A stretch of DNA of 64,000 nucleotides from an uncultured Bacteroidales bacterium (GCA_937926785.1 CALBBQ010000028.1:20949-84948); one strand, 5' to 3'; shown: positions 26,959-38,290, counted from the stretch's first letter. A program made the numbers and translations. Notes: generated from the sequence alone by a model not told the origin.

Positions 26959-29043
26959 ATGCTTAAAAAGATATTCGCCAACCGACACAGGATAGCTATA
27001 TTGTTCTTTCTGTTCTTCGTGGGGAATGGTTTTACCATTCGGGCCCAATACCTAAACATTCAGAAGTTCAGCCAGGAGGGTAGCATAAAATCGTCGGGCG
27101 ACGAGCAGTGGCAGAGGGCTGGAGAGCGCCTGGAGCATCCTTTCATCGTTCTGGTAACCGATTCAACCGGAAACCCTGCATCCGGTGTAAAGGTTTCCTT
27201 TGAAATCAATCGTTTTCCCCCGGGTTCAAAAGGTCATTTCCTCGAGAGGTATGAAGTTTTTACCAATAGCTCTGGTACTGCACGAACACATTTACACCTG
27301 GGCGATAAGGAAGGAGAGTACCAGGTCATAGCGCGCATTCAGACGGAGAGTCCTCAGTCGTTTACCATTTTTACGGCATACGCTTATGCCCGAAACTGGG
27401 TACTCATGCTGTTAGTTGGGCTATTCGGAGGCCTGGCCATCTTTTTTATCGGCATAAACCAAATGAGTATTGGTATACGCCATGGTATAGCCGATAAGTT
27501 TAGGCTTCTGCTGCTTCGTATGTCCAGAAACAGAGTTGTGGCAACGTTTTTCGGTGCACTGGTAACCGTCATTACCCAGTCGAGTAGCGCCACCACGGTT
27601 ATGCTCGTTGGCTTTGTACAATCGGGATTGCTACGCTTTGAGCAAACCATAGGTATGATTCTTGGCGCAGCCATCGGTACAACCATAACCGTTCAGCTGA
27701 TATCCTTTAGGCTGGCCGACTACTCCTTGCTGGTGGTTGCACTTGGCTTTGCAATCATGGTTTTTGTAAGGAAGCATGTGGTGAAAAGTATAGGCGAGGC
27801 GCTGGTGGGCTTTGGGCTGCTTTTCTATGGCATGCACCTGATGTCGGGGGCAATGTCGCCGTTAAAACATTATGAGCCATTTCTGCAGATCATTGAAAGC
27901 GTTCAGAAACCGCTGCTTGGTGTGCTGGTTGGTACCTTTTTTACTGCCATTGTGCAGAGTAGCGCTGCATTTATCGGGATAGTGCTTACCATGTCCACGC
28001 AAGGGCTCATATCGCTTGAGGGAGCCATACCCTTGCTTATGGGAGCCAACCTTGGTACCGCGGTTACCGGTATTATTGCTGCCTTTGCATCGGGGCGAGA
28101 GGCTAAAAAGGTGGCTATGGCTTACGCGGTTTTCAAGCTCATCGGCATACTTCTCCTATTTTGGCTCATTGAACCCTTTGCCAACCTGGTAAGGCTAACC
28201 ACACCCGATATTGTTGATACCTATGCCGGTGGTGCCGTGGTAAATATACCACGACAGGTAGCCAACGCACATACCATCTATAACATACTGCTCGCCTTGA
28301 TTGTTCTGCCCTTTACCACTCAGTTTGCCAGGATTGTGGACTGGTTCATGCCCATATTCCCGGAGAAGCGTCGGCGTTTTAAAACCCAGTACATAGATGT
28401 TAACCTGCTTCGTACCCCATCCATTGCCATTGAGGTTTCCCGCAGGGAACTTGTAGGAATGGCCAAAATTGTTGAATCGATGCTTTCAGAAAGCATAGCA
28501 CTCTTCATTCGTAAAGACCCCTCTATTATCGATTCCATCCATGAGAAAGAGGAGCATGTAAACTTTTTGCGCGATAAGCTAAACGAGTATCTGCTTAGGA
28601 TCAGTCATGCCGATATTGGCGATAAAGAAGTGGATAATGTTTTCAGGGTGATGTTTGCTACCAAGGAGCTGGAGCAGATCGGCGATCTGATATCGAAGAA
28701 TTTACTTGAAAAAGGACAGTGGTGGTTAGGTGCAGGGCTCGATTTTTCCGATGAGGGGCGGAGCGAGCTGGAAGAATTTCACCGGTTAACCCAGAAGCAG
28801 CTGAAACGAGCCATTGAAATACTGGAAACCCTGAACCTGGATGTGGCGCGCAAGCAGATTAAGAAGTACGACCACTACAAGCATATAGGAATTGAGTTGG
28901 AACGTAGTCACTTCGATAGGCTGAAGCAAGCCGTGGGCAAATCCATTGAAAGTTCGAAAACCCACCTGGAGCTGGTGAACCTGTACCGCATTATTGGCAG
29001 CCATGCCAATAATATTGCCCGCATCATGCTGGAGAGCGATTAA
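26959..29043 (+). CDS. Na/Pi-cotransporter family protein with N-terminal Ig-like and C-terminal PhoU-like domains
   Basis: 694 residues. A signal peptide or first membrane segment (about 12-30) is followed by a predicted periplasmic Big-1/Ig-like domain (about 32-140: HPFIVLVTDSTGNPASGVKVS, SSGTARTHLHLG). Two NptA-type repeats of membrane segments follow (about 145-450), each with a QSS motif (VITQSSSATT and AIVQSSAAFIG) at the predicted Na+/phosphate site. A cytoplasmic PhoU-like helical bundle covers about 500-690. The ATG at 26959 gives the signal sequence. The gene is monocistronic. Confidence 0.88.
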   Translation: MLKKIFANRHRIAILFFLFFVGNGFTIRAQYLNIQKFSQEGSIKSSGDEQWQRAGERLEHPFIVLVTDSTGNPASGVKVSFEINRFPPGSKGHFLERYEVFTNSSGTARTHLHLGDKEGEYQVIARIQTESPQSFTIFTAYAYARNWVLMLLVGLFGGLAIFFIGINQMSIGIRHGIADKFRLLLLRMSRNRVVATFFGALVTVITQSSSATTVMLVGFVQSGLLRFEQTIGMILGAAIGTTITVQLISFRLADYSLLVVALGFAIMVFVRKHVVKSIGEALVGFGLLFYGMHLMSGAMSPLKHYEPFLQIIESVQKPLLGVLVGTFFTAIVQSSAAFIGIVLTMSTQGLISLEGAIPLLMGANLGTAVTGIIAAFASGREAKKVAMAYAVFKLIGILLLFWLIEPFANLVRLTTPDIVDTYAGGAVVNIPRQVANAHTIYNILLALIVLPFTTQFARIVDWFMPIFPEKRRRFKTQYIDVNLLRTPSIAIEVSRRELVGMAKIVESMLSESIALFIRKDPSIIDSIHEKEEHVNFLRDKLNEYLLRISHADIGDKEVDNVFRVMFATKELEQIGDLISKNLLEKGQWWLGAGLDFSDEGRSELEEFHRLTQKQLKRAIEILETLNLDVARKQIKKYDHYKHIGIELERSHFDRLKQAVGKSIESSKTHLELVNLYRIIGSHANNIARIMLESD

Positions 29044-29404
29044 CAGGGAGCGTTACATCCATTATCCATCAACTATCAAACAGCAACCATCAGCATAAAG
29101 CGAGCTTTTCGCCACTGTCATGGTGAGTGGAGTCGAAGCATGACTAGGCGTTTTCCCCGCTTTCGTCCCAGTCATGCTGAGCGTAGTCGAAGCATCTCTA
29201 CCTTTCTACTCCTCCCTTTACTCCGCTTGGCATGGCTTGCCGCATTCCGATGCAGTGGTTCGGGCTGGCGCTTTGGGGGGGGCATGCGTGCATCGCATAA
29301 TTTGGCTGGCTCAGGTACCCCATGACTGAAGTCGTGGGCTATAGGGTTGCTTAGAATTTAACCGAACATCTAAAAATCAACAGCTAACAACCATTAACCA
29401 CCCG
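29044..29404. other. 361-base intergenic region with dispersed repeat copy C
   Basis: No gene. AAC/ATC-rich words (ATCAACTATCAAACAGC; CAGCTAACAACCATTAACC) flank the repeat at 29110-29356. It lies between two convergent genes. Confidence 0.7.
29110..29356 (+). repeat. Dispersed intergenic repeat, copy C
   Basis: GTCATGGTGAGTGGAGTCGA and GTCCCAGTCATGCTGAGCG, followed by GTAGTCGAAGCATCTC, a GCATTCCGATGCA block, GCATGCGTGCATCGC, GGCTCAGGTACC and the hairpin CCCATGACT-GA-AGTCGTGGG (29319-29338) ending GCTATAGGGTTGCTT. Confidence 0.85.
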
Positions 29405-29863
29405 CTACTCTTCCAAAATGACGATTTTTTCAATCCTATCACCTACGCGGATGGCGTCAATCACCTCAAGCCCTTCGTAAACCTTACCAAAGCAGGTGTG
29501 TTGTCTATCTAGATGCTTGGTATTCTGACGGTTGTGGCAGATAAAAAACTGTGACCCCCCAGTGTTCCTGCCGGCGTGTGCCATGGAGAGCACTCCGCGG
29601 TCGTGGTACTGGTTATTTCCGGTAAGTTCGCAGTTGATTTTGTATCCCGGTCCACCGGTTCCTACGCGGGGGTCGCTCATGTCCCTGGAGTAGGGGCAAC
29701 CTCCCTGAATAACGAAGTTAGGAATTACTCGGTGAAAGGCTAAACCATCGTAAAAGCCTTCTCTGGCCAGCTTCACAAAGTTAGCTACCGTGTTTGGGGC
29801 ATCCTCCTCATAGAATTTTACCTTCATTACCCCTTTCGAAGTGTGAATTTCAGCTGTTTTCAT
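29405..29863 (-). CDS. Peptidyl-prolyl cis-trans isomerase, cyclophilin type
   Basis: 152 residues, a compact cytoplasmic cyclophilin without a signal peptide. The active-site blocks are [15 protein letters not shown] (catalytic R in FHRV), [15 protein letters not shown] and [13 protein letters not shown]. It assists protein folding and is the PpiB-like type. It lies 82 bases downstream of the EF-G2 gene, separated by a hairpin. Confidence 0.93.
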   Translation of the reverse strand: MKTAEIHTSKGVMKVKFYEEDAPNTVANFVKLAREGFYDGLAFHRVIPNFVIQGGCPYSRDMSDPRVGTGGPGYKINCELTGNNQYHDRGVLSMAHAGRNTGGSQFFICHNRQNTKHLDRQHTCFGKVYEGLEVIDAIRVGDRIEKIVILEE

Positions 29864-29889
29864 TGAAATATTATTTGGTGCAAATTTAA

Positions 29890-29921
29890 GAAAGAAGGCG
29901 AACCTAAAAGGCCCGCCTTCA
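29890..29921 (-). terminator. Hairpin after EF-G2 gene
   Basis: In the minus direction GAAGGCG (29920-29914) pairs with CGCCTTC (29900-29894), and the top of the hairpin can extend through GGCC/CCTTTTAGG. Only a short TTTCTT follows, so termination may be partial. Confidence 0.5.
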
Positions 29922-29945
29922 TTAAAAAAGTTAGAAATATTGGAT

Positions 29946-32102
29946 TTATTCTTCTTCTTCCTGCTCCTGGTAAGCCTTCAGCAGCTTTTCCTGAACATCG
30001 GAAGGAACCTGCTCGTAGCTGGCAAATTTCATGGTGTAGGTTGCCCTTCCGCTGGTTAGCGACGATAGGGTAGTGGAGTAGCGGTTAAGCTCAGCCAAGG
30101 GTACCTTAGCGTTGATTACCTCGAACCCCTTAACGCTGCCCATACCCATGATGATGGCACGGCGGTTCTGGAGGTCGCTCATCACATCACCCATACGGTC
30201 GGCGGGTACGAGCACCTCAACATCGTAGATGGGTTCCATGATTTTAGGTCCGGCTTCCTTAAAGGCGTTCTTAAAGGCGTTCCGTCCGGCAAGCTTAAAC
30301 GAGATTTCGTTGGAATCAACCGGGTGCATCTTTCCATCGTAAACGGCCACGCGGATATCGCGGGCGTAGGAACCAGTGAGGGGGCCTTCCTCCATCTTTT
30401 CCATGATACCTTTTAGGATAGCGGGCATAAAGCGGGCATCAATGGCACCACCTACAATGCAGTTGTAGAATACCAGTTTGCCACCCCACTCAAGGTCAAT
30501 CTCCTCCTTCCCCCTAACGGAGAGGTTGATTTCCTTGCCGTTAACCTTGTACTTAACAGGGTCGGGTGCACCCTCAACGTAGGGTTCAATAACCAGGTGA
30601 ACCTCGCCAAACTGACCAGCGCCACCGGATTGTTTTTTGTGACGGTAATCGGCCTGGGCAACCTTGGTAATGGTTTCACGGTATGGAATACGCGGAGCGA
30701 TGTACTCAATTTCAAGCTTGTGCAGGTTGGTGAGCTGCCATTTGAGGATGTTCAAATGAAACTCTCCTTGTCCCGATACAATTATCTGCTTAAGTTCTTT
30801 GGAATGCTCAACCAGAATAGTTGGGTCTTCCTGGTGCGCGCGGTTCAGGAGCTCACCAAGCTTTTCAACCTCGGCTTCGTTTTTCGGCTTAACGGCAGTA
30901 CGGAACTTGGGATCGGGAAACTCCATTGGGGAGTAGGTAAAGTCGAGTCCTGAAGCGCAAAGGGTGTGATTTGTTTTGCTGTTCTTGAGCTTTACAGTAG
31001 CTCCAATATCGCCGGCAACCAGCTCGGTAACCTTGTTGCGGTTCTTTCCGGCAACCACAAAGAGCTGCGATAAACGTTCCTTGGTGGAGTTATTGGCATT
31101 TGTAAGGTCCATGCCCTCAGTCACCTTGCCGGACATCACCCTGAAGTAGCTTATTTCGCCAATATGTGGTTCAATAGTTGATTTGAAAATAAAAAGAGAG
31201 GTGGGTGCTCCAGCATCGCACTTGATGGGTGTGCTGCTGTTATTGGCCAGCATGGGTGTATGGGTTGGATTGGGACCAACGTTGATGATGAAGTCCATCA
31301 GTCGCTTGGTTCCGATATTCTTTATGGCCGATAGGCAGAACACGGGGAAGATGCTGTGATTACGGATGCCAATGGAGAGGCCCGAGCGCATTTCATCTTC
31401 AGAAAGGGAGCCCTGCTCAAAAAACTTTTCCATGAGCGACTCATCGTTCTCGGCAGCAGCCTCAATCAGAGCGTTGTGCAGTTCCATGGCTTTGTCCTTC
31501 TCGCTATCGGGAATCGGAAACTCCTCACGAATACCGGTGTCGCCCTTAAACTTGTACATCTTCATGGTAATCACATCGATGAAGCCATCGAAACCCGCGC
31601 CGGTGGCGGATGGGTACTGGGTAAGGATAACTTTGTTACCAAAGGTTTGCTTGAGCGATTCAAGCGTGGTTTCGAAGTTGGCTTTATCGTGGTCGAGCTG
31701 GTTTATGGCAAGTATCATGGGCTTGTGCAACCTCTCGGCATGGCGGCTGAATATTTCGGTTCCCACTTCAACTCCGTACTGGGCGTTAACCAACATAACC
31801 AACAGGTCAACCGGATACATCGAGGTAATAACCCCACCCACAAAGTCGTCGGAACCTGGCGTGTCAATAATGTTGAGCTTGCTGTTATTAAACTCGGTGT
31901 AAAGCAGGGTTGAAAAGATGGAACGCTGGTTCTGCTGTTCAATCTCGGTGTAATCGGAAACCGTGTTTTTCCCGTCAATCGTTCCCTTGCGTTCAATTAC
32001 CTTACCCTCAAACATCATCGACTCGGCCAGCGATGTTTTGCCCGAGCCGGTATTCCCCAGTAAGGCGATATTTCTGATTTGTTCGGTTTGATAGGTTTTC
32101 AT
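29946..32102 (-). CDS. EF-G2, elongation factor G paralogue with altered GTPase site
   Basis: 718 residues with the full EF-G domain order (G, II, III, IV, V; domain IV around 480-600, domain V to about 690). The G1 loop GNTGSGKT (16-23) is intact. In switch II the DTPGH motif reads DTPGS (80-84), so the catalytic histidine is a serine. The switch I motif RGITI reads QRSIF. The G4 motif NKMD reads NQLD (134-137). Bacteroides species carry such an EF-G2, reported to support translation without GTP hydrolysis. The normal fusA lies at 33434-35551. The gene is divergent from the ribosomal operon. Confidence 0.9.
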   Translation of the reverse strand: MKTYQTEQIRNIALLGNTGSGKTSLAESMMFEGKVIERKGTIDGKNTVSDYTEIEQQNQRSIFSTLLYTEFNNSKLNIIDTPGSDDFVGGVITSMYPVDLLVMLVNAQYGVEVGTEIFSRHAERLHKPMILAINQLDHDKANFETTLESLKQTFGNKVILTQYPSATGAGFDGFIDVITMKMYKFKGDTGIREEFPIPDSEKDKAMELHNALIEAAAENDESLMEKFFEQGSLSEDEMRSGLSIGIRNHSIFPVFCLSAIKNIGTKRLMDFIINVGPNPTHTPMLANNSSTPIKCDAGAPTSLFIFKSTIEPHIGEISYFRVMSGKVTEGMDLTNANNSTKERLSQLFVVAGKNRNKVTELVAGDIGATVKLKNSKTNHTLCASGLDFTYSPMEFPDPKFRTAVKPKNEAEVEKLGELLNRAHQEDPTILVEHSKELKQIIVSGQGEFHLNILKWQLTNLHKLEIEYIAPRIPYRETITKVAQADYRHKKQSGGAGQFGEVHLVIEPYVEGAPDPVKYKVNGKEINLSVRGKEEIDLEWGGKLVFYNCIVGGAIDARFMPAILKGIMEKMEEGPLTGSYARDIRVAVYDGKMHPVDSNEISFKLAGRNAFKNAFKEAGPKIMEPIYDVEVLVPADRMGDVMSDLQNRRAIIMGMGSVKGFEVINAKVPLAELNRYSTTLSSLTSGRATYTMKFASYEQVPSDVQEKLLKAYQEQEEEE

Positions 32103-32355
32103 GCGTCTTACGCTTATTTTAGGTTTAACATTTGGTTACTTCTAATCCACTTCGCAGCTAACCTGCCATGTAAACTAAGGTATGGTTTACCTTATGCTTG
32201 ATGTTTCAGTTCTGGAAATAGATCAGTCATTTTTTGGGTAGCCCCAAAAATAGTAAAATTTTGTTTCAAACAAATTTATTTTACCAAATGGCGTATGTTG
32301 TAAAACATTTCGGTGGGTTTGGGCGAAGAATTTAGCAACAAGTTCAAAATCAGTG

Positions 32356-32386
32356 TTGTTTTTTTAAAGTAAAAGGTTTACCTTTG
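32356..32386 (+). promoter_or_regulatory. Upstream promoter of the rpsL operon
   Basis: TTG (32356-32358), 20 bases, then TACCTTTG (32379-32386), a full TAnnTTTG match. Transcription would start near 32393, giving a leader of about 126 bases. Confidence 0.65.
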
Positions 32387-32448
32387 CGGCCGCAAAAACG
32401 AACTGGGTAATTATGCTGATGTTCAGCAAAAAAAGTTAGTTCGGGGTG

Positions 32449-32477
32449 TTGTAATAATAAAAAAATCAATACCTTTG
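32449..32477 (+). promoter_or_regulatory. Downstream promoter of the rpsL operon
   Basis: TTG (32449-32451), 18 bases, then TACCTTTG (32470-32477), the same -7 word as the upstream promoter. The predicted leader is only about 35 bases. Confidence 0.7.
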
Positions 32478-32518
32478 CAGTCCGTTTTTAAAAATTAAAT
32501 TAACCATAAATTGGATTT

Positions 32519-32899
32519 ATGCCAACAATTCAGCAACTAGTAAGAAAAGGAAGGTCTAAACTGGAGGATAAGAGCAAGGCTCCGGCACTTGATGCTTGCC
32601 CCCAGAGACGAGGTGTATGTGTACGAGTGTACACCACTACGCCTAAGAAGCCGAATTCGGCTATGCGTAAGGTTGCCAGGGTTAGGCTTACTAACGGCAA
32701 GGAGGTTAACGCCTACATTCCTGGTGAAGGTCACAACTTGCAGGAGCACTCCATAGTGCTTATCCGCGGGGGTAGGGTAAAAGATTTACCCGGTGTACGT
32801 TACCACCTGATCCGCGGAACACTCGATGCCTCCGGAGTTGAAGGTCGCAAACAGGGCCGTTCAAAGTATGGCGCCAAGAGACCTAAGCAGAAAAAGTAA
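32519..32899 (+). CDS. rpsL: 30S ribosomal protein S12
   Basis: 126 residues. It carries the decoding-centre loop [10 protein letters not shown] (about 39-48, wild-type lysines) and [12 protein letters not shown], whose aspartate is the methylthiolation site. No streptomycin-resistance substitution is seen at these lysines. It is the first gene of the long ribosomal operon, behind two promoters. Confidence 0.98.
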   Translation: MPTIQQLVRKGRSKLEDKSKAPALDACPQRRGVCVRVYTTTPKKPNSAMRKVARVRLTNGKEVNAYIPGEGHNLQEHSIVLIRGGRVKDLPGVRYHLIRGTLDASGVEGRKQGRSKYGAKRPKQKK

Positions 32900-32925
32900 A
32901 AGTTAACCTCAGAATTGGTTGAACA

Positions 32926-33402
32926 ATGAGAAAAGCAAAACCAAAAAAACGGATCATCTTACCCGATCCTAAGTACGGCGATGTGCTGGTTACCAAGTTT
33001 GTGAACAACCTGATGGTTGAGGGTAAGAAGAGCATTGCATTCGAAATTTTCTACAATGCGCTCGATCTGGTTGAGAAGCGTATGAAGGATGCAGGCAAGT
33101 CGCCGCTCGAAATCTGGAAGACCGCACTTGAAAACGTTACCCCACAGGTTGAGGTTAAGAGCCGCAGGGTAGGGGGTGCTACATTCCAGGTTCCCACCGA
33201 GGTTCGTCCTGAGCGTAAAGTGTCGCTTTCCATGAAAAACCTCATCATGTTTGCCCGCAAGCGCGCCGGCAAGGGTATGAGCGATAAGCTGGCTGCCGAA
33301 ATCATTGCCGCTTACAACCAGGAAGGTGGAGCATTCAAGCGTAAGGAAGATATGCACAAGATGGCTGAGGCTAACAAGGCTTTTGCACATTTCCGTTTCT
33401 AA
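32926..33402 (+). CDS. rpsG: 30S ribosomal protein S7
   Basis: 158 residues. The primary 16S 3'-domain binder, with [18 protein letters not shown] and the C-terminal [18 protein letters not shown] that contacts the E-site. It lies 26 bases after rpsL in the classical str order. Confidence 0.98.
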   Translation: MRKAKPKKRIILPDPKYGDVLVTKFVNNLMVEGKKSIAFEIFYNALDLVEKRMKDAGKSPLEIWKTALENVTPQVEVKSRRVGGATFQVPTEVRPERKVSLSMKNLIMFARKRAGKGMSDKLAAEIIAAYNQEGGAFKRKEDMHKMAEANKAFAHFRF

Positions 33403-33433
33403 CACATCATATTACGAGGAAGGTAGGAGATAG

Positions 33434-35551
33434 ATGAGCAGAGATTTACGATACACTCGCAATATTGGCATTATGGCCCACATCGACGCCGGTAAAACCA
33501 CCACTACCGAGCGTATCCTGTTTTATACGGGTAAAACCCACAAGATTGGTGAGGTGCACGATGGTGCGGCCACAATGGACTGGATGGTGCAGGAGCAGGA
33601 GCGTGGTATTACCATTACCTCAGCAGCAACTACAACTTTTTGGAATTACGAGAACAAGCAGTACCAGATCAACATCATCGACACCCCGGGCCACGTGGAT
33701 TTTACCGTTGAGGTGGAGCGCTCGCTGCGCGTACTCGATGGAGCCATAGCCACTTTCTGTGCTGTGGGAGGTGTTGAGCCTCAGAGCGAAACCGTTTGGC
33801 GTCAGGCCGATAAGTATAGGGTTCCCCGCATTGCCTTTGTAAACAAGATGGACCGCATTGGAGCTGACTTCCTGTCGGTGGTTCAGCAGATCAAGGACAA
33901 ATTGGGCGCTAACCCCGTACCCATTCACCTGCCCATTGGCGCTGAGGATAACTTCATCGGATTGGTTGACCTAATTGAGAACAAGGCAGTTATTTGGTTC
34001 GACGACGAGAAGACCAAAACTGTTAACTACCGTCTTGAGCCGGTTCCTGCCAACATGAAGGATGAGGTTGATGAGTGGCGCGGTAAGCTCATCGAGGCAG
34101 TAGCTTCGTACAACGATGAGCTGCTGGAGCGTTTCTTTGAGGATCCCGATTCCATAACCAAGGAAGAGATCATAGATACCATCCGCAAGGCCACCATCGA
34201 TATGTCAATCGTTCCGGTACTTTGCGGTGCGGCTTTTAAGAATAAGGGCATTCAGCGACTGCTCGATGCGGTTGTGGCATTCCTGCCCAGCCCTCTGGAT
34301 AAGGGCGACGTTGTAGGTACAAACCCCAATACAGGCGATACAGAGGTTCGTAAGCCTTACATCGATCAGCCGTTTTGCGGTTTGGCCTTTAAGATTGCCA
34401 CTGACCCCTACGTTGGCCGCCTGGCCTTCATCAGGGTGTACTCAGGTAAGATTGATAGCGGTAGCTACGTGTACAACACCCGTACCGGCAAAAAGGAACG
34501 CATCAGCCGCTTATACCAGATGCACGCCAACAAACAGAACCCCATCGAATTCTGTGAGGCCGGTGATATCTGCGCTGCGGTAGGATTCAAGGATTTACGT
34601 ACAGGCGATACACTTTGTTTGGAAGAAAAGCCCATTGCCCTGGAGGCCATGACTTTCCCTGAACCGGTTATCGGTTTGGCCATCGAGCCCAAAACTCAGA
34701 AGGATCTGGACAAGCTCGGGATGGCGCTCAGCAAGTTAGCCGAGGAGGATCCCACTTTCCGCGTGAACACCGACCCCGATAGCGGTCAAACCGTCATTAA
34801 TGGTATGGGCGAGCTTCACCTGGAAATCATCGTTGACCGCCTTCGCCGCGAGTTCAACGTGGAGATAAACCAGGGAGCACCCCAGGTAGCCTACAAGGAA
34901 GCCTTCACCAAGGTGGTTTCGCACCGCGAGGTGTTCAAGAAACAAACCGGAGGCCGCGGTAAGTTTGCCGATATCATTTTCGAAATAGGTCCTGCAGACG
35001 ACGGAGTAACCGGTTTGCAGTTTATTGATGAAGTTAAAGGTGGAAACATCCCCCGCGAGTTTATCCCCTCTGTGCAGAAAGGTTTTGAAATAGCCATGAA
35101 CAATGGTGTACTTGCCGGCTATGCAATTCCCAGCATGAAGGTGGTGCTCAAGGATGGCTCGTTCCACCCGGTTGACTCCGACGCGCTGTCGTTTGAGATA
35201 GCAGCTCGTTACGGATTCCGCGCCGCCGGAGTTAAGGCTGCGCCTGTATTACTTGAACCCATCATGAGCGTTGAGGTGGTGACACCTGAAGAAAACATGG
35301 GCGATGTGATTGGCGACCTGAACAAGCGTCGTGGTCAGATTGCCGGTATGGAATCGAAAGGGAATGCCCGCGTAGTAAAAGCGAAAGTACCTCTTTCGGA
35401 GATGTTTGGCTACGTTACCGTGCTTAGAACCTTGACTTCGGGCCGTGCCACTTCAACCATGGAGTTCTCGCACTATGCCGAGGTGCCCGCTGCACTTGCC
35501 AAGGAGATTGTTGAAAAATCCAAAGGCAAAGAACTAAAGGAAATAGAATAA
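33434..35551 (+). CDS. fusA: Elongation factor G
   Basis: 705 residues. The canonical translocation GTPase, with G1 AHIDAGKT, switch I RGITIT, catalytic histidine in DTPGHVDF and G4 NKMD. All are intact, in contrast to the paralogue at 29946-32102. It sits between rpsG and rpsJ. tuf, which usually follows in proteobacteria, is absent here. Confidence 0.98.
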   Translation: MSRDLRYTRNIGIMAHIDAGKTTTTERILFYTGKTHKIGEVHDGAATMDWMVQEQERGITITSAATTTFWNYENKQYQINIIDTPGHVDFTVEVERSLRVLDGAIATFCAVGGVEPQSETVWRQADKYRVPRIAFVNKMDRIGADFLSVVQQIKDKLGANPVPIHLPIGAEDNFIGLVDLIENKAVIWFDDEKTKTVNYRLEPVPANMKDEVDEWRGKLIEAVASYNDELLERFFEDPDSITKEEIIDTIRKATIDMSIVPVLCGAAFKNKGIQRLLDAVVAFLPSPLDKGDVVGTNPNTGDTEVRKPYIDQPFCGLAFKIATDPYVGRLAFIRVYSGKIDSGSYVYNTRTGKKERISRLYQMHANKQNPIEFCEAGDICAAVGFKDLRTGDTLCLEEKPIALEAMTFPEPVIGLAIEPKTQKDLDKLGMALSKLAEEDPTFRVNTDPDSGQTVINGMGELHLEIIVDRLRREFNVEINQGAPQVAYKEAFTKVVSHREVFKKQTGGRGKFADIIFEIGPADDGVTGLQFIDEVKGGNIPREFIPSVQKGFEIAMNNGVLAGYAIPSMKVVLKDGSFHPVDSDALSFEIAARYGFRAAGVKAAPVLLEPIMSVEVVTPEENMGDVIGDLNKRRGQIAGMESKGNARVVKAKVPLSEMFGYVTVLRTLTSGRATSTMEFSHYAEVPAALAKEIVEKSKGKELKEIE

Positions 35552-35576
35552 TTACTATTATTTACCGATAAGTACA

Positions 35577-35882
35577 ATGAGCCAGAAAATTAGAATTAAA
35601 CTCAAATCGTACGACCACAACCTGGTTGATAAGTCGGCCGAAAAGATCGTGAAAACGGTTAAGACTACAGGCGCTGTGGTGAGCGGTCCAATTCCGCTTC
35701 CTACCCATAAGCGGATTTTTACGGTAAATCGCTCAACATTCGTGAACAAGAAATCGAGGGAGCAGTTTGAACTCAGCTCCTATAAGCGTTTGCTCGATAT
35801 CTACAGCTCCAATGCGAAGACCATCGATGCTCTCATGAAGCTCGAACTTCCCAGTGGAGTCGAAGTAGAAATTAAAGTATGA
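35577..35882 (+). CDS. rpsJ: 30S ribosomal protein S10
   Basis: 101 residues. Contains the family [29 protein letters not shown] block. It joins the str and S10 parts of the operon, 25 bases after fusA. In other bacteria S10 also serves in antitermination as NusE. Confidence 0.98.
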   Translation: MSQKIRIKLKSYDHNLVDKSAEKIVKTVKTTGAVVSGPIPLPTHKRIFTVNRSTFVNKKSREQFELSSYKRLLDIYSSNAKTIDALMKLELPSGVEVEIKV

Positions 35883-35907
35883 GTGTGAAAAGTAAATTGT
35901 TAAGACA

Positions 35908-36525
35908 ATGCCACAAGGATTGATTGGACGAAAAATCGGAATGACTTCCGTGTTCGGTGAGGATGGGAAGAATATCCCCTGCACCGTGATTGAGGCTGGT
36001 CCGTGCGTTGTCACACAGGTAAAATCGGCTGAATCCGATGGTTACACCGCCATTCAGCTTGCCTATGATGACAAAAAGGAGAAACACACCAGCAGGCCCA
36101 TGCTTGGCCATTTTAAGAAGGCCAACACCACACCCAAGCGTAAACTCGTTGAGTTTCGTGACTGGGAAGGTTTGCAGCTGGGCGATGTAGTAACTGTTGA
36201 TATCTTCAACAACGACACATGGGTTGATGTTATTGGAATTACCAAGGGTAAGGGTTTTCAGGGTGTAGTAAAACGTCATGGTTTTGGTGGTGTGGGTGGT
36301 CAAACCCACGGTCAGCACAACCGTCAGCGTCACCCGGGTTCAATGGGTGCCTCCTCGTTCCCTTCACGTGTTCTGCCCGGCAAGCGTTTGGCCGGACGTA
36401 CCGGAGGTGATCGGGTGAAGATCATCAACCTGAGAGTTCTTAAGGTAATCCCTGAAAGCAATCTTTTACTGGTAAAAGGTTCCATTCCAGGGGCAAAGGG
36501 TTCTTACATAATCATTGAGAAGTAA
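35908..36525 (+). CDS. rplC: 50S ribosomal protein L3
   Basis: 205 residues. [13 protein letters not shown] at the start, and the extended loop [21 protein letters not shown] that reaches the peptidyl transferase centre. The stop overlaps the rplD ATG (TAATG), indicating translational coupling. Confidence 0.98.
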   Translation: MPQGLIGRKIGMTSVFGEDGKNIPCTVIEAGPCVVTQVKSAESDGYTAIQLAYDDKKEKHTSRPMLGHFKKANTTPKRKLVEFRDWEGLQLGDVVTVDIFNNDTWVDVIGITKGKGFQGVVKRHGFGGVGGQTHGQHNRQRHPGSMGASSFPSRVLPGKRLAGRTGGDRVKIINLRVLKVIPESNLLLVKGSIPGAKGSYIIIEK

Positions 36526-37157
36526 TGGAAATCAAGGTACTTAACATATCAGGAAAGGAAACCGGCAGGACTATCAAGCTTGAGGATTCGATTTTTGGTA
36601 TCGAACCCAACGACCATGCCATTTACCTCGACGTTAAGCAAATTCTTGCCAACAAACGTCAGGGTACCCACAAATCCAAGCAGCGTAACGAGGTTTCCGG
36701 TAGTACCCGCAAGCTGAAAAGACAGAAGGGTACAGGTACTGCCCGTGCCGGTAGTATCAAGTCGCCTCTTTTCCGTGGTGGTGGGCGTGTTTTTGGCCCT
36801 GTTCCCCGCGACTATAGCTTCAAACTCAACAAGAAGGTTAAGCAGCTGGCTCGTAAAAGCGTTCTGTCTTACAAGGCTAAGGAGAATGCCATTCTGGTGG
36901 TTGAGGACTTCAACATCGAAGCTCCAAAAACTAAGGAATTCGTAAACATCTGCAAAAACCTCAACGTAGCCGATAAAAAAGCGCTATTCGTGTTGAGCGA
37001 GACGAATAAAAATATATATTTGTCGTCCAGAAATTTACAGAAGCAGTCAACCATAAGTGCTTCAATGATAAACACTTATGACTTGGCTAATGCTCATGTT
37101 CTGGTGTTTACCGAAAGTTCTGTAGATGTTCTGAACAAAATGTTTAAGGTTTCTTAA
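36525..37157 (+). CDS. rplD: 50S ribosomal protein L4
   Basis: 210 residues. The exit-tunnel loop region [20 protein letters not shown] is present. The start codon shares bases with the rplC stop. L4 is the autogenous regulator of the S10 operon in E. coli, but no equivalent leader was seen here. Confidence 0.97.
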   Translation: MEIKVLNISGKETGRTIKLEDSIFGIEPNDHAIYLDVKQILANKRQGTHKSKQRNEVSGSTRKLKRQKGTGTARAGSIKSPLFRGGGRVFGPVPRDYSFKLNKKVKQLARKSVLSYKAKENAILVVEDFNIEAPKTKEFVNICKNLNVADKKALFVLSETNKNIYLSSRNLQKQSTISASMINTYDLANAHVLVFTESSVDVLNKMFKVS

Positions 37158-37169
37158 TAACGAAGCGCG

Positions 37170-37460
37170 ATGGACATACTGATTAGACCTGTTGTAACTG
37201 AAAAAATGGAGCGCTTAACCGAAAAGGTAAACCAGTACGGGTTTATCGTGGATAAGAGAGCGAACAAGTTACAAATAAAGAAGGCCATTGAGGAGCTATA
37301 CGGGGTAACCGTTGACTCAGTGAATACTATGCGTTATGCCGGAAAGTTAAAAACCCGCTATACCCGTACCGGAGTATTGGTGGGTCGCACCAATAGCTAC
37401 AAAAAGGCTATCGTAACGCTTAAGGAAGGAGAAAAGATTGATTTTTATAGCAACATTTAA
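37170..37460 (+). CDS. rplW: 50S ribosomal protein L23
   Basis: 96 residues. [11 protein letters not shown] at the start and the [15 protein letters not shown] block. It forms the exit-site docking surface for trigger factor and SRP. It lies between rplD and rplB with short spacers. Confidence 0.97.
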   Translation: MDILIRPVVTEKMERLTEKVNQYGFIVDKRANKLQIKKAIEELYGVTVDSVNTMRYAGKLKTRYTRTGVLVGRTNSYKKAIVTLKEGEKIDFYSNI

Positions 37461-37465
37461 CTAAG

Positions 37466-38290
37466 ATGGCTGTACGGAAACTAAAACCTGTTACACCAGG
37501 ACAGAGACACAGAATTATAGGTTTGTTCGATGACATCACGACCAACAAACCTGAGAAATCGTTACTAGTCCCCCTGAAAAAGACTGGTGGTCGCAATAAC
37601 CAAGGCAAAAGGACCATGCGATATATAGGGGGAGGCCACAAGCGCAGATACAGATTGATAGATTTCCTGCGCAACCGCGAGAATGAACCGGCTGTGGTAA
37701 AGACGATAGAGTACGATCCTAACCGCACTGCACGCATCGCACTGGTTGAGTACCCCGATGGAGAGAAGCGCTACATTGTAGCTCCTGCCGGGCTGCAGGT
37801 TGGCCAAACCATCATGTCGGGTCGTGGGGTTGCTCCTGAGGTTGGCAACACCCTTTACCTGGGCGAGATCCCACTGGGTACAATTATTCACAACATTGAG
37901 TTATACCCCGGACGTGGTGCTTGCATGGCTCGCAGCGCTGGTTCGTATGCCCAGCTGTTGGCCCGCGAAGGGAAGTACTCCATTATTAAGCTACCCAGCG
38001 GCGAAACCCGTATGATTCTGAACGAGTGCAAGGCTACCATTGGTAGTGTTTCCAACTCGGACCATGCTTTGGAGAAATCCGGTAAGGCCGGACGTAGCCG
38101 TTGGCTGGGCCGTAGGCCACGTACTCGTGGTGTAGCCATGAACCCTGTTGATCACCCCATGGGTGGTGGTGAAGGACGCGCCTCTGGTGGTCACCCACGC
38201 TCACGTAAGGGTATTCCTGCTAAGGGGTACAAGACTCGCTCCAAGAAGAAACACAGCAACAAGTTCATCGTTGAACGCAGGAAAAAGTAA
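37466..38290 (+). CDS. rplB: 50S ribosomal protein L2
   Basis: 274 residues. The conserved [19 protein letters not shown] motif places the peptidyl-transferase-associated histidine at 230, which corresponds to E. coli H229. Starts 6 bases after rplW. Confidence 0.98.
   Translation: MAVRKLKPVTPGQRHRIIGLFDDITTNKPEKSLLVPLKKTGGRNNQGKRTMRYIGGGHKRRYRLIDFLRNRENEPAVVKTIEYDPNRTARIALVEYPDGEKRYIVAPAGLQVGQTIMSGRGVAPEVGNTLYLGEIPLGTIIHNIELYPGRGACMARSAGSYAQLLAREGKYSIIKLPSGETRMILNECKATIGSVSNSDHALEKSGKAGRSRWLGRRPRTRGVAMNPVDHPMGGGEGRASGGHPRSRKGIPAKGYKTRSKKKHSNKFIVERRKK

Larger units (their letters stand above)
32103..32518. other. 416-base divergent control region of the ribosomal operon
   Basis: Lies between EF-G2 and rpsL. 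Apart from two tandem promoter matches (32356-32386, 32449-32477), nothing was recognised. The stretch 32200-32340 is AT-rich without hairpins. CGGCCGC at about 32388 is a short GC island immediately after the first promoter. Confidence 0.6.

Noticed and set aside
30597..31913. Several plus-strand open frames inside the EF-G2 gene
   Set aside because: They are shadows of the minus-strand gene, with the repetitive composition typical of antisense frames.
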